The notes under the pieces: generated by a model | Databases searched by the model: none | What the model was told of the DNA's origin: nothing | What the model saw: the letters and a program-made list of their open reading frames with translations, nothing else | Translations under genes and position numbers: made by a program | Shown here: piece after piece, positions 25,860 to 35,185 of the stretch | Numbering within the stretch: position 1 is the stretch's first letter | Layout of the letters: each line of letters opens with the position of its first letter | Source of the DNA: an uncultured Collinsella sp. | Lineage (GTDB): Bacteria; Actinomycetota; Coriobacteriia; Coriobacteriales; Coriobacteriaceae | Length of the DNA stretch: 64,000 bases | Assembly (NCBI GenBank): GCA_902475785.1 | Contig: CABSAN010000002.1 | Coordinates: forward strand, 1 to 64,000 | Direction: 5' to 3'

Positions 25860-26762
25860 TTAACGAATCTCGACCGTAAAGACCTCATTGCCCATCTTGA
25901 GCTTATCGCCGTTCTTGAGCTTGACGAGCTCGCCGGGCTCCAGACGGTTGCCGTTGATGCACGTGCCGTTGGTAGAGTTCTTGTCCTCCACGGCAAAGCA
26001 TTGGCCCGTGTAGCGCACCAGCAAGTGCACGCGCGAAATAGCCGTGTTGCCCTCGATACGGACATTTGCCGCGGAGCCCTTGCCCACCGTGGCGGGAAAC
26101 TCGGTAATGTCATAGCGGGTTCCGCGCTCGCGGATCAGTGCCATACGCGGGCCATAGGCAGAACGCGGCACATCGGAGGCGATGCGGGGCAGCTCCGAGG
26201 ACGACGGATGATCCGAAGATGCCATGAGATCGTCGAGCACCGTCACGCCCGTGCTGGGACGGTTGTAGACCGCGTGGGGCTGGTTGTAGCCGACAGCCGG
26301 CTGGTTAGCGCCAGCCGCAGGGCCACGAGGGATCACCACGTTACCGTTGGCGCCGGCAGGAGCGGCCGTAGGGGCAGCGGGATGCGAGCCGGGACGCACG
26401 GCAGGGCCGGCGTCCGGGATGTTGGAGGGACGGTTGTGCGAAGTACGGGCGGGACGCTGCACCGGCTGCTGAGGAGCCATACCGGCAGCAGGACGACCAG
26501 CCTGCGGCATCTGGGGCTGCGCCATGGGTGCCATGCCAGGACGAGCCGTCTGCGGCATCGGAGCCGCAGCGGGGCGCTGAGCGCCCATGCCCGTCTGCGC
26601 ACCGGGCGCCTGAACGGGGCGCTGCTGCTGAGCAGGAGTACGAAGCGTGGCCGCGGCAGCGGCAGAGGCGCCACCGGGCATGTACTTGGCAAGCTCAGAG
26701 CCACACTTTAAGCAAAACTTGCTGGTATTGGGGTTGTTGTATCCGCAGTGACCACAAAACAT
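25860..26762 (-). CDS. Zinc-ribbon and FHA domain protein
   Basis: A 300-residue soluble protein. The zinc ribbon (CGHCGYNN...CLKCGSEL) is at residues 3-22. A Pro/Ala/Gln/Met-rich linker spans 25-200, and a C-terminal FHA domain spans 205-298. FHA hallmarks are present: ATVGKGSAANVRI, ISRVHLLVRY (the SRxH motif) and NSTNGTCING. FHA domains bind phospho-threonine, so this is a likely adaptor for the Ser/Thr kinases encoded further along. AAAGGA lies 8 nt before the ATG. It follows the gene ending at 26790 by 27 nt, as second gene of a two-gene operon. Confidence 0.88.
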   Translation of the reverse strand: MFCGHCGYNNPNTSKFCLKCGSELAKYMPGGASAAAAATLRTPAQQQRPVQAPGAQTGMGAQRPAAAPMPQTARPGMAPMAQPQMPQAGRPAAGMAPQQPVQRPARTSHNRPSNIPDAGPAVRPGSHPAAPTAAPAGANGNVVIPRGPAAGANQPAVGYNQPHAVYNRPSTGVTVLDDLMASSDHPSSSELPRIASDVPRSAYGPRMALIRERGTRYDITEFPATVGKGSAANVRIEGNTAISRVHLLVRYTGQCFAVEDKNSTNGTCINGNRLEPGELVKLKNGDKLKMGNEVFTVEIR

Positions 26763-26789
26763 GATGGGTCCTTTCCGGCGCCGGGCGCC

Positions 26790-28370
26790 TTATTGTGCAA
26801 TCTTGACGAGCTTGGGGTTCTCGGCCGAGGTGTCGAGCGCCCAAAGCGTAGAAGACTTGCCACTATTATCTGCCACAAAGAGCGTCGTGCCGTTGAGCCA
26901 CAACGCCGAGGTTGAAGGATCGAGGTCGAGTCCGGCCTTGTCGGCAACCTTGTCGTAGTCACTCGAAAGGCCCGAACTCGCGTCAACCCAACCGAGCTCG
27001 CCTCCCGAGAGCACGAGCGCGCAGCCGTGGCTATTGGCCCACAGGCGGCCCGCATCGGCATAAGCGTCAAACGAGCTAAACGTACCGCCCTGGGTGCAGC
27101 GCGAAAGCGTGGTGTGCCCATCGGTGCCCGTCAGCACGGCATAGAGCGTGCCCTCGCCAAAGAAGGCATTCTTGAGCTGCTCGGAGCCGGCAACGTACGA
27201 ACCAAAGGGACCGTGCGTCTCTTGCGGATGCTCTGCCTCAGCCTCGGCATTCTCCTGCTCAAGCGTAATCTCCGCAGCAGTCGAAACGTCGGCAAGTGGC
27301 GCCTCGCACACGGTCCAACCCGTATCGGTGGCAACGACCACATCGCAATGGGTGTCATCGGCAAACAACCAGGCGCTCGATGCCGGCTGGGCGGCCACCA
27401 GGTGCGCCGCGTCCTTGTCGAGACGCCACACACAGGCCTTGCCGTCCTTGAGCGTCATGGCAACGGCGGTGCCATCGCGCACGACAAGTCCCTCAACATC
27501 GCCCTCGAGTGTCGCCACCGTCTTGACCTTGACCTTGGACTTGTCCTTGCCGCCCGCCTGCTTGGCGCACTCGGCAACGTTCTCAATCTTCATGACGCTG
27601 GCACCGTCTGCATAATACAGATCGCCGTCGCAAACGTTCAGGTGCTTCGCGGTGGCCTTGGTAAGCACGGTCGCATCCACGGCTTTGGTGCCCGAAGCCT
27701 TGCGCGCCAGGATATGCGAGCCATCCGCCCAATACAGATACGAGCCGTCGCACACCATCGCGTCGCCACCCAGGCCCGCCTTGGCTTGCGCCTTAATCTT
27801 GCGGTCGCCGCCCATAAGGTCGAGCTTGCTTTCGGACTTCTTCTTTTGGGCCGAAACCTGCTGCGCCTCGCGCTTAAGATCCTGATCGCCCTTCCAAGCC
27901 ACCCCAACGCCCACGACCACCGCAACAACCAGCACGGCAGCCACGGCAATCGCAATCTTTTTCGCCAGCGGCTTGCGGACCGCGGCGCGTGCGTTATCCA
28001 GATGGGGCGTCATGCGCGGAATCGCAGTGCCCTTACCAGCAGAGGCATTGGGGTTGACCCCCGCATCGCCATCCAGGTTATCGAGCGAGAACAGCGCGTC
28101 CTCCCCCGTCGGAGCCTGTGCGGCAGGGTTTGCGGCCGGCGCGGAAGTCTTCGCAAACCGACGGCCAGGCTTCTTCGCGGCCGGCTCGGCGGCCGGCTCA
28201 GCAGCATGCGTGGCAACATCGGCAGCCCCGTCAGTGCCGGCAGCGTGCGACCCAACATCCACCGCAGCATCCTCGCCCGCACTCAGCGGCGCCCCGCAAA
28301 ACGGGCAGCAACGCATTCCCTCATCGACCGGCTGTCCGCAAAACGGGCACAGTGCCTGTTTGGAACTCAT
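26790..28370 (-). CDS. Zinc-ribbon membrane protein with propeller-like outer domain
   Basis: A 526-residue protein. The zinc ribbon (CPFCGQPV...CPFCGAPL) spans residues 8-27. An Ala/Pro/Glu-rich linker leads to a membrane helix near 137-157 (IAIAVAAVLVVAVVVGVGVAW). The outer 360 residues show repeating strands of the type DGSYLYWADG, DGDLYYADG and DASSGLSSDY, which suggest a beta-propeller (DUF5050-like). AAAGGA precedes the ATG. It is the first gene of an operon with the zinc-ribbon FHA protein. No GTTGCGCAAC box was found in front of it, unlike its relatives. Function unknown. Confidence 0.75.
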   Translation of the reverse strand: MSSKQALCPFCGQPVDEGMRCCPFCGAPLSAGEDAAVDVGSHAAGTDGAADVATHAAEPAAEPAAKKPGRRFAKTSAPAANPAAQAPTGEDALFSLDNLDGDAGVNPNASAGKGTAIPRMTPHLDNARAAVRKPLAKKIAIAVAAVLVVAVVVGVGVAWKGDQDLKREAQQVSAQKKKSESKLDLMGGDRKIKAQAKAGLGGDAMVCDGSYLYWADGSHILARKASGTKAVDATVLTKATAKHLNVCDGDLYYADGASVMKIENVAECAKQAGGKDKSKVKVKTVATLEGDVEGLVVRDGTAVAMTLKDGKACVWRLDKDAAHLVAAQPASSAWLFADDTHCDVVVATDTGWTVCEAPLADVSTAAEITLEQENAEAEAEHPQETHGPFGSYVAGSEQLKNAFFGEGTLYAVLTGTDGHTTLSRCTQGGTFSSFDAYADAGRLWANSHGCALVLSGGELGWVDASSGLSSDYDKVADKAGLDLDPSTSALWLNGTTLFVADNSGKSSTLWALDTSAENPKLVKIAQ

Positions 28371-28395
28371 CGATCAATCCTTTCCTAACAAAAAT

Positions 28396-28426
28396 GGCGC
28401 CCCGCCCAGCAGTGGGGCAAGGCGCC
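28396..28426 (-). terminator. Terminator of the FHA-kinase-surface protein operon
   Basis: GGCGCC-CCGCCC and GGGGC-GGCGCC form a strong stem. On the minus strand ATTTTTGTT follows. It lies 38 nt past the stop of the giant surface protein and ends the six-gene unit that starts near 38606. Confidence 0.9.
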
Positions 28427-28463
28427 GTAAAGCTCACAGATGCACAAGCGTCTTGCGAAGAGC

Positions 28464-31400
28464 TTACTTCTCCTCGTTCTCCTTGCGCTTCTTGGCGACG
28501 ACCATGTAGATACCGCCAGCGACGACAACGATCGCGACGATGGTGCCAACCATAAGCGGCAGGTTGTTCATCCACAGAACGAAGGAGTCGTTGGTGACGA
28601 GCACGCCCGTAGCCTTAAGCTCCTTGGACTTGTTGCCCGCGGCGTCCCAAGCGACAACGGCAACGTCCTGCTTAGAGGAGCTGCCGTCGAGCGTGAACTC
28701 GCGGATCGGGCTCTTCTCGAGCTGGTCGGCCGTAAAGGTGGCCACGGTCTTGCCGTTCACCTTGATCTGAGCCTTCGAAAGCTTGAGGTTGTCCTCGAAG
28801 CTCACCTTGGCCTTGTGCGAGGACTCCTCGTACTTACCGTTGGAGGCAAGGTCGACGAAGGAAGCGATGGGCGCGGTGTCGTCAACGGCGAAGTTGATCT
28901 CGGCTGCAGCGCCGGACTTCTTGGCGTTCTTGCCCTCCATGGTGTTCTCGGAGGAGTTGCCAGCAGCGTCCTCGCTGTGGAACAGCACGCGGTATGCGCC
29001 GTCCTTGTCGTAGTTGGACTTGCTGACGGTGTAGTTGTACTCGCTCCAGCCGCTCGTGGTGTCGGCATCGGTGGTGTAGTTGTCACCGCTCTTGAGCGTG
29101 GTGTTCTTGGTGTCGCGGGTCAGCTCGACAGAGGTCTTGTTGTCATCAAGGCCGGACGGGTTGATCTCGGTCACCTTAACATCGGTGGTCTTGGAGCTCT
29201 TGAGGTACTGGTCGAGCATCTTGCCGGTGTTATCGGAGATGACGTAGGTCGAACCAAAGCGGTTGACCGACCAGGTGACAGCCTCGGAATCGGTGTTGCC
29301 GGCTAGGTCGATAGCCTGAACGGTCAGGGTGTAGACGCCGTCGTTGCCCTTGGTCTTGGCCGGGTTGAGGTAGCTCACGGACTTGTCGGTAGCCGAGGTG
29401 TTGATCGCGGCGCCCGCATAGGGGTTCGGATCGTCCTTGGACAGCGGGTAGCTGATCTTGGAAACCTCGATGGAGGTGCCATCGGCAAGGTTGGTGTCGT
29501 GAACGGCAGCAGTCGGGGCGACCTCGCCGGCGTAGGCCGTGCGGTTGACGACATTCTGGATGTCGATCTTGGGCTTGATGGTGTCGATCACAAACTCAGG
29601 CGAGGTGTAGGACTCGGACTTGTTGGAAGCCAGGTCCTCACCGGAGACGGAGAGCGTGTAGACGCCCTGACCCGGGAAGGTCACCGTAGCGGTGTGGGTA
29701 TCGCCGTTGCTGGACCAGCCACCGATCTGGGCAGGAGTAGCCTCGTCACCGTTGCCGGCAGAGACCGGAGCCTCGATCTTGAACAGGTTCGGATCGAAGT
29801 TGTGCTCCTCAACCGTAATGGTAGCCGTACGAGCAGCGTTGTAATACTTACCGTTCTGAGCAGCCTCAGTGTTCCAAGACACGTTCAGCTTAGGAGCGGT
29901 CTTATCGATGGTGAAGGTGTCACCAGCGGCAGTCGAGCCGCGACCAAGGATGTCCTGAACGTTGACGTTCGAGACCTCGTAATCGCCATCCTCGGTAAAA
30001 TCGACAGTGGCAACCCAAGTATCATTGCCCTGAGATTTAAAGTCGCCAGGCGTGAGCGTCCTGTAAGAACCACCATCCTTGGTTACCGTTGCGAAAACCT
30101 TATCGCCCAGATACGCCTGGGTGTACTCAAAGAACGGTGCATGAATCGTAACGGTAAGCGTGCGGTTCACGTTGTAATACTTACCATTACTAGCTGCCGT
30201 CGTATTCCAAGAAGTGCTGATGGTCGGCGCCGTCGTAGTAGCTGCTAGCTCCTCGACGTCAATGTTGGTGTTCTTTTTGCCATCAAGAATCGCATCGTTA
30301 TAACCGAGCTCGTTGCTCTCGTTGCCAGCATTATCCGTTAGCTTAACTTTGATATCCTTTGCACTAACCTTGGAATCGGCAGAGAGCTGGAACTCGTAGC
30401 CGTAGCTATCCTTGGTCTTCTCAAAAGCCGTTGAAGGGATGGGCTCATCCTCGCTCTTGCCCTTACTGGACTGTTCGGTATAAGAACCTACAATTTTGTG
30501 GATACCAGAAGCGCAGGGATTCTTATCGTCTTTTGAGTTGTCTCCCTCGGTGGTGTAGAACTGCACCTTCATGTTCTCGGCAGCCCAAACCTTTTTATCG
30601 GCCGACTTGAAGCTCTTTCCAACGGGAACAGCCTTAAAAGAGCTAAGACCAGGTATCACACTGTCGAAGAGATACGATGTTCCCGTAATTTCACGGACGA
30701 TCTTGCCATCGTTATCCTGGACATAGAAGGAGTTCTCCATCTTGCCCTGACCACCACGATTGGTGTCATCGGTCGACTCAACAAACTTCGTATCAGCAGA
30801 AAGGCCCTCGCGAGTGTCAGCAAGTTTGCCACCCTGCCACTTAGCAGTCGCGTTAGTCTTAATCCAGGTATCGCTTGGGGAAGTAAAGGTTTCGGGCTTA
30901 AGACCGGTACCGGCAAGCGACAGCCTCTTCGTTAAATCAGAGTTATCAGACCATGCCTTGGAAACCATCGGCTTTACGACAACTGTAGGCTGACCAATGA
31001 TGTTGTAGTTGGAGAGGACATCGTCGTCGTTCTTCTTCAACGAAAGGCGGGTGCCGTCAAGTTTATTCTCAGCACGGTTTTTACCGTTTGTATAGTACTC
31101 GCTATAGTCGCTTTCTTTAATTGAGGCGCTCTTATAAAGGTCCGTGATCTTGTCGCCGGTCTGCGTAGCATCGACTGCCTTCTCAGCGGCCGCATTCGCC
31201 TCCTTCAACAGATAGCTGTCCTGATCGGTAGCCATACGGAAATCAACCTGGTTTTCCGCGGTAACGCTCGCCAGATCAAGATCTTTCCGCGCAATACCCC
31301 TTACGTGAACCGTGGTAGTACCAGCCGGATCGCCATTCGGATACTTCCAGGTAATAGTGAACGTCTTCTCGTCCTCAAAAGCCTTCTTCGGGGTAATCTT

Positions 31401-32498
31401 CACCTTTTGCTCGACGGCGGCGCTCGCGGTCGTCAGTTCGGCCTCGAAGAACTCCTTGTTCGCTTCGGCGTTCTCGAGCTTGCCCGTCAGACCCTGCCAT
31501 GTACCGGAAAGAACTGCATAATCGGCATGAGGAGTCTTATAAACCAAACCTGCAGCGTCAACATTCTCTGCGGCCTTGAGCGCGTCTGCGGCGCCGCTAA
31601 AGTACTCGCGGTTCGTAATAGCGCCAGACAGAACTTCCGTACCCGCACCACAGTCTGCAGTACGATCCTCAAGCGAAGCATAGAGCTTATGATCGCCATC
31701 GAGTGTCTCTTCCGTATTAGCCGGCTTCGGCGTCTGAGTTTCACCGTTCGTCACGTCATCGCTTTTGGCATCTTTATTTTCAGAAACAGTCGTCTCCGTA
31801 GCACTAGTTGACTTCGGGGTCGTCGTCTTCTTGTAGGTGTAGTTGAACGACAAATCAACAGTAACGCTCTTAACCTTGAGCTTAATCTGAGCGTTTTCGA
31901 CAGGAGCGTTACCTTCGATAGAAATGCTGCCGTCTTTCTCTTTCGTTACTTTAACACCCTCAGGAGCGATGATGTCATAGTCACAGCCAACGACCTTTCG
32001 AGCAATATCGCCATTTACAGCAACGCTGCCGTATGCAACGGTCTCTTTTTCATCATTTGTATTGTTTTTAGCGAGCTTTTCAGCTTCACGAGCAAGAGAC
32101 TCGTCAATGGCTTTGGAAACGGCATCATCGCCGCCCGCGGTGTAAGCAAAGGCGCTGTCGTAAGCCTCACCCTGGAAGGCGTTATTAACCATTCCGATAA
32201 CATCGCTCTTAACGATAGTTGCCGAAGAGCTGCCGTCCTTGATATGGGAAGAGAAGTTGAGCATCAACTCATCTTGACCGTTCCAATGGACATTCTTATT
32301 TACAAGAGAGGCAGGGTCGACAGTGACAGGCTCCGTCTCGGCACCCTTCGCCGGCTGCGTCGTCGTGCTCTCCGCATACGCGGCGGTCACGGCCTGGGCG
32401 ATCGGGGTGGTGGGGATGGTCGAGGTGGCCATCACAGTGGCGAGGATCACGGCAGCAGGCTTGCGTGAGTACGCCTTGAGTTTATCAAACACAGACAT
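28464..32498 (-). CDS. Giant Ig-like repeat surface protein
   Basis: A 1344-residue exported protein. The N-terminus MSVFDKLKAYSRKPAAVILA through AVTAAYAES is a signal peptide. The mid and C-terminal parts carry Ig-like/bacterial Ig repeats of about 100 residues with recurring signatures (SWNTTAASNGKYYNVNRT, SWNTEAAQNGKYYNAART, DKTAPKLNVSW, SGEDLASNKSESY, AIDLAGNTDSEAV, SEDAAGNSSEN, WDAAGNKSKEL). A membrane helix near 1312-1335 is followed by KKRKENEEK; no LPxTG motif is seen. It is therefore anchored by its C-terminal helix. It lies 17 nt after the acidic repeat protein, in an operon with the kinase and phosphatase. AAGGAA precedes the ATG. The segment from about 30250 to 32300 looks AT-richer than its surroundings. 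Confidence 0.85.
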   Translation of the reverse strand: MSVFDKLKAYSRKPAAVILATVMATSTIPTTPIAQAVTAAYAESTTTQPAKGAETEPVTVDPASLVNKNVHWNGQDELMLNFSSHIKDGSSSATIVKSDVIGMVNNAFQGEAYDSAFAYTAGGDDAVSKAIDESLAREAEKLAKNNTNDEKETVAYGSVAVNGDIARKVVGCDYDIIAPEGVKVTKEKDGSISIEGNAPVENAQIKLKVKSVTVDLSFNYTYKKTTTPKSTSATETTVSENKDAKSDDVTNGETQTPKPANTEETLDGDHKLYASLEDRTADCGAGTEVLSGAITNREYFSGAADALKAAENVDAAGLVYKTPHADYAVLSGTWQGLTGKLENAEANKEFFEAELTTASAAVEQKVKITPKKAFEDEKTFTITWKYPNGDPAGTTTVHVRGIARKDLDLASVTAENQVDFRMATDQDSYLLKEANAAAEKAVDATQTGDKITDLYKSASIKESDYSEYYTNGKNRAENKLDGTRLSLKKNDDDVLSNYNIIGQPTVVVKPMVSKAWSDNSDLTKRLSLAGTGLKPETFTSPSDTWIKTNATAKWQGGKLADTREGLSADTKFVESTDDTNRGGQGKMENSFYVQDNDGKIVREITGTSYLFDSVIPGLSSFKAVPVGKSFKSADKKVWAAENMKVQFYTTEGDNSKDDKNPCASGIHKIVGSYTEQSSKGKSEDEPIPSTAFEKTKDSYGYEFQLSADSKVSAKDIKVKLTDNAGNESNELGYNDAILDGKKNTNIDVEELAATTTAPTISTSWNTTAASNGKYYNVNRTLTVTIHAPFFEYTQAYLGDKVFATVTKDGGSYRTLTPGDFKSQGNDTWVATVDFTEDGDYEVSNVNVQDILGRGSTAAGDTFTIDKTAPKLNVSWNTEAAQNGKYYNAARTATITVEEHNFDPNLFKIEAPVSAGNGDEATPAQIGGWSSNGDTHTATVTFPGQGVYTLSVSGEDLASNKSESYTSPEFVIDTIKPKIDIQNVVNRTAYAGEVAPTAAVHDTNLADGTSIEVSKISYPLSKDDPNPYAGAAINTSATDKSVSYLNPAKTKGNDGVYTLTVQAIDLAGNTDSEAVTWSVNRFGSTYVISDNTGKMLDQYLKSSKTTDVKVTEINPSGLDDNKTSVELTRDTKNTTLKSGDNYTTDADTTSGWSEYNYTVSKSNYDKDGAYRVLFHSEDAAGNSSENTMEGKNAKKSGAAAEINFAVDDTAPIASFVDLASNGKYEESSHKAKVSFEDNLKLSKAQIKVNGKTVATFTADQLEKSPIREFTLDGSSSKQDVAVVAWDAAGNKSKELKATGVLVTNDSFVLWMNNLPLMVGTIVAIVVVAGGIYMVVAKKRKENEEK

Positions 32499-32515
32499 CG
32501 TTCGATTTTCCTTCC

Positions 32516-33421
32516 CTAGTTGCAGACCCGATCGAGAGACTCGTCGGTATGAACTACGATCACATTCTGTTTGAGTATGAAGCGGAATCCGTCATCCTCG
32601 TGTTGAGCAACACCATCGGCACCGATGTTTTCATAAACATCGCCGCTGCTGAGTACGTCAGTCTCGGATTCGGACGCCTCGGCGCCCTCGTCGAGCAGAC
32701 CGGTCTCCTGCTCGGAGTCCTCGTCGGTCTCGTCGAGCAGGCCCGTCTCGCGCTCGGACTCCTCGTCCTCCTCCACGAGCAGGCCCGTAGAACGCTCGGA
32801 CTCTTCGTCGTCCTCGACCAGGACACCCGTCGGACGCTCGGATTCCTCTTCGTCCTCGGTAAGGACGCCGGTCGGTCGCTCGGAATCCTCTTCGTCCTCA
32901 ACCAAAACGCCGGTCGGACGCTCGGAATCTTCCTCGTCCTCCACGAGCACGCCAGTCGGACGCTCGGTGTCAAGATCGTCCTCGGTCAGCACCTCGGTCG
33001 GGGTCTCGCTGCCGGCAAAGCCCTCGTCGTCGTTCTCGTCGCGGACGGGTTTCTCCACCGTGGCGGCGTGCGCCTTGGCGTGACGGGCCGATGCGGGCTC
33101 GTCGCTGATGGGCGCGACCACCGTAGTCAGGTTGTCGTCGCCCTCGGGGCCCTCATGTGCAATGTCGGTCACGCGGTCGTCACCCTCGGGACCACCCAGC
33201 ACGGAGCGGGCGGGGTTGCCGGACTTCTTAGCACCGGCACCGCGCGAGCCGCGCGTCGTACGACGGCGTGCGCCCTCGCCAGACGTAGGCACGCGCTTGC
33301 CCTGGAGGAAGCGGATGGCGTTGATGACATCCATCTTCACAAACACAACCACCGCGGCGACGGCGAGCACGGCCGCGAGAACAAACGCGGCGATCGCTAC
33401 GTAAAAGTAAACGTTTTCCAT
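32516..33421 (-). CDS. Membrane-anchored protein with nine acidic Thr-Gly-Val-Leu repeats
   Basis: A 301-residue protein. An N-terminal membrane helix (residues 4-28) is followed by a basic, Arg-rich segment (45-65) and a tandem array of nine 14-residue repeats near 135-262, with consensus SERPTGVLVEDEED. The last copies vary as SERETGLLDETDED and SESETDVL. The repeat array faces the cytoplasm. Each copy presents Thr with Leu at +3 in an acidic field, like FHA-binding phospho-threonine sites. It lies directly between the kinase and surface-protein genes (12 and 17 nt gaps), so the kinase is the natural suspect for phosphorylating it (inference). AAGGAGGGG precedes the ATG by 6 nt. Confidence 0.8.
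   Translation of the reverse strand: MENVYFYVAIAAFVLAAVLAVAAVVVFVKMDVINAIRFLQGKRVPTSGEGARRRTTRGSRGAGAKKSGNPARSVLGGPEGDDRVTDIAHEGPEGDDNLTTVVAPISDEPASARHAKAHAATVEKPVRDENDDEGFAGSETPTEVLTEDDLDTERPTGVLVEDEEDSERPTGVLVEDEEDSERPTGVLTEDEEESERPTGVLVEDDEESERSTGLLVEEDEESERETGLLDETDEDSEQETGLLDEGAEASESETDVLSSGDVYENIGADGVAQHEDDGFRFILKQNVIVVHTDESLDRVCN
32630..33015 (-). repeat. 42-bp tandem repeats encoding acidic TGVL motifs
   Basis: Nine in-frame copies, diverged at third positions and towards the 3' end, encode the 14-residue repeats of the membrane-anchored protein. Retained Thr and Leu despite divergence argues for selection on the protein motif. Confidence 0.8.
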
Positions 33422-33433
33422 GTTCGCCCCTCC

Positions 33434-35182
33434 TTAATCCTCGGCGACGACGGCGTTGGAATACACCGTGGTGATCTTGCGCTGGACCTCGTTCTCCAGG
33501 CGCTGGATGGTCTCGTCGCGACGCTGCTCGGCATCGTCATCCTTGGGCGAGACGGACTTAAGACCCGAATCGACCTTCTTGTAGAGCTTCTCGGCCTGCG
33601 ACTTCTTAATACCGGCGGCCTTGAACTTATCCATGTAGGTCTCCATGGCGTTGGAGATCAGCGCGTAGCTGTCCAGGCGCACCGTCTCGTTGGACTCGCT
33701 GGCGATCTCGTCGGCCAGGTCCTCCAGGTTGCCCCAGTACTCCTTGTACATAGAGTCGGAGTCGTCGTCGGTCTTGACCGCGATGGCGATCTTGGTCGTG
33801 AACTGCGCAATGCCGTTGTAGATCTTGGCCTTGTCGCGGTTCTCGAACGACGGGTCCTCCGCGGCGTTCTTAAAGTACTCGGCAGACGCCTTGATGCGCG
33901 TGGTGCGGTTGGCGTCCTCGTCGTCCTTGCTGCCGCCATAGGAGTAGAAGTACCAGTACAGACGTCCCATCTCGTAAGACAGCTCCGAGAACCTGCTCGA
34001 ATTCTCAAGCTCGGTCAGGTTCTGCTGGTACACGTCGTCGAGCTGCGCCTTCTCCTTGGTGGTGAAGGTGCCGTCGGCCTTGTAAGCATCGATGAGGCCC
34101 TCGTAGCCCTCGACGTCGCCCGGACGATAGCCAATGGCGGCGAGGTAGGCTTGCTCGGCCTTCTCGGGAGCCGACTGGGTCTGGTCGCGGCCGAGCTTCA
34201 TCTGGTAGTCGAACTTCTCGGTAATCGTGGACTCGCGCAGCGCCATGCTGCCAATGCCCACGACCAGGCACACCACGCACGCGATGACACAGCCAAAGAA
34301 GGTCTTGACCTTGCGGGCCTGCTTATCGCGGAACTCGCGGGTGAGTTCCTTGTAGATCTCCAGGTCGGCAGCCAGCTCGTCGCAGTCCTGGTAGCGGCGG
34401 GCACGCTCGAGCTCGCAGCACTTGGGAATGATGACGTCGGCAAAGCCCTCGCCCACGTTCTCGTTCTTGGTGTGAACGTTGGGCAGCGGGAACTCGACCG
34501 GAGGCGCCTCGCCCACCAGCAGGTGCCACATGGTGGCGCCGATGCCGTAGATATCGGTACGGGCGTCGGTCTGGGCCTTGCCGTACTGCTCGGGCGCGGC
34601 GTAGCCCGTGGTACCAAAGGCGATGGTGTCCTTGCGGGCCTCGTCCTTGTACTCGCGCGCAACACCCAGGTCGATCAGCTTAATGTAGCCATCGGGGTGC
34701 AGCATGATGTTGGAGGGCTTCATGTCGCGGTAGACGATGGGCGGGTCCTGACGGTGCAGGTAACCCAGGGCGTCGCACACCTGCAGCATCCACTTTTGCA
34801 CGTCCTCCTCGGACTGCGGGCCCTCGCGGCGCACCACGTCGGCCAGGGACGTACCCTCGACGTGGTCCATGATGACGTAGATGAAGTCCTCGGTCTTCTC
34901 GATGTCGACGATGTCGACGATATTGGGGTGATCGAGCTTGGACAGCAGCTCGGCCTCGCTTGCCAGCGACTGCTCGATGGGGCGGCCGGTGGGGTCGGTC
35001 GCGTTGCGGTCGACCTCTTTGACAGCCCATTGCTTGTTGGTGAGCTGCAGGTCGGCGGCCAGGTAGACGCGGCTCATGCCACCCTTGCCGATCACCGACA
35101 GAATCTTGTAGCGGCCCTTGATGACGTCGCCCACGCGCTTACGGCGCGCGTCGACCTCTCGCCTGCTTCTGGTAGACGGCAT
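33434..35182 (-). CDS. Membrane Ser/Thr protein kinase (PknB-like)
   Basis: A 582-residue kinase. The kinase domain spans about 20-275: glycine loop IGKGGMSRVY, VAIK lysine in WAVKEV, catalytic loop YRDMKPSN (Tyr in place of His of HRD), DLG in place of DFG, activation segment FGTTGYAAPEQYG. A membrane helix is near 288-309. The outer 270 residues are helical, TPR-like (KAEQAYLAAIGYRPGDVEGY, NRDKAKIYNGIAQ); there are no PASTA domains. Metal and catalytic residues are present, so it should be active. The start lies 3 nt after the PP2C stop, with GGGAGG upstream. Its outer helical region may bind the surface protein encoded two genes on. Confidence 0.92.
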   Translation of the reverse strand: MPSTRSRREVDARRKRVGDVIKGRYKILSVIGKGGMSRVYLAADLQLTNKQWAVKEVDRNATDPTGRPIEQSLASEAELLSKLDHPNIVDIVDIEKTEDFIYVIMDHVEGTSLADVVRREGPQSEEDVQKWMLQVCDALGYLHRQDPPIVYRDMKPSNIMLHPDGYIKLIDLGVAREYKDEARKDTIAFGTTGYAAPEQYGKAQTDARTDIYGIGATMWHLLVGEAPPVEFPLPNVHTKNENVGEGFADVIIPKCCELERARRYQDCDELAADLEIYKELTREFRDKQARKVKTFFGCVIACVVCLVVGIGSMALRESTITEKFDYQMKLGRDQTQSAPEKAEQAYLAAIGYRPGDVEGYEGLIDAYKADGTFTTKEKAQLDDVYQQNLTELENSSRFSELSYEMGRLYWYFYSYGGSKDDEDANRTTRIKASAEYFKNAAEDPSFENRDKAKIYNGIAQFTTKIAIAVKTDDDSDSMYKEYWGNLEDLADEIASESNETVRLDSYALISNAMETYMDKFKAAGIKKSQAEKLYKKVDSGLKSVSPKDDDAEQRRDETIQRLENEVQRKITTVYSNAVVAED

Positions 35183-35185
35183 GGG

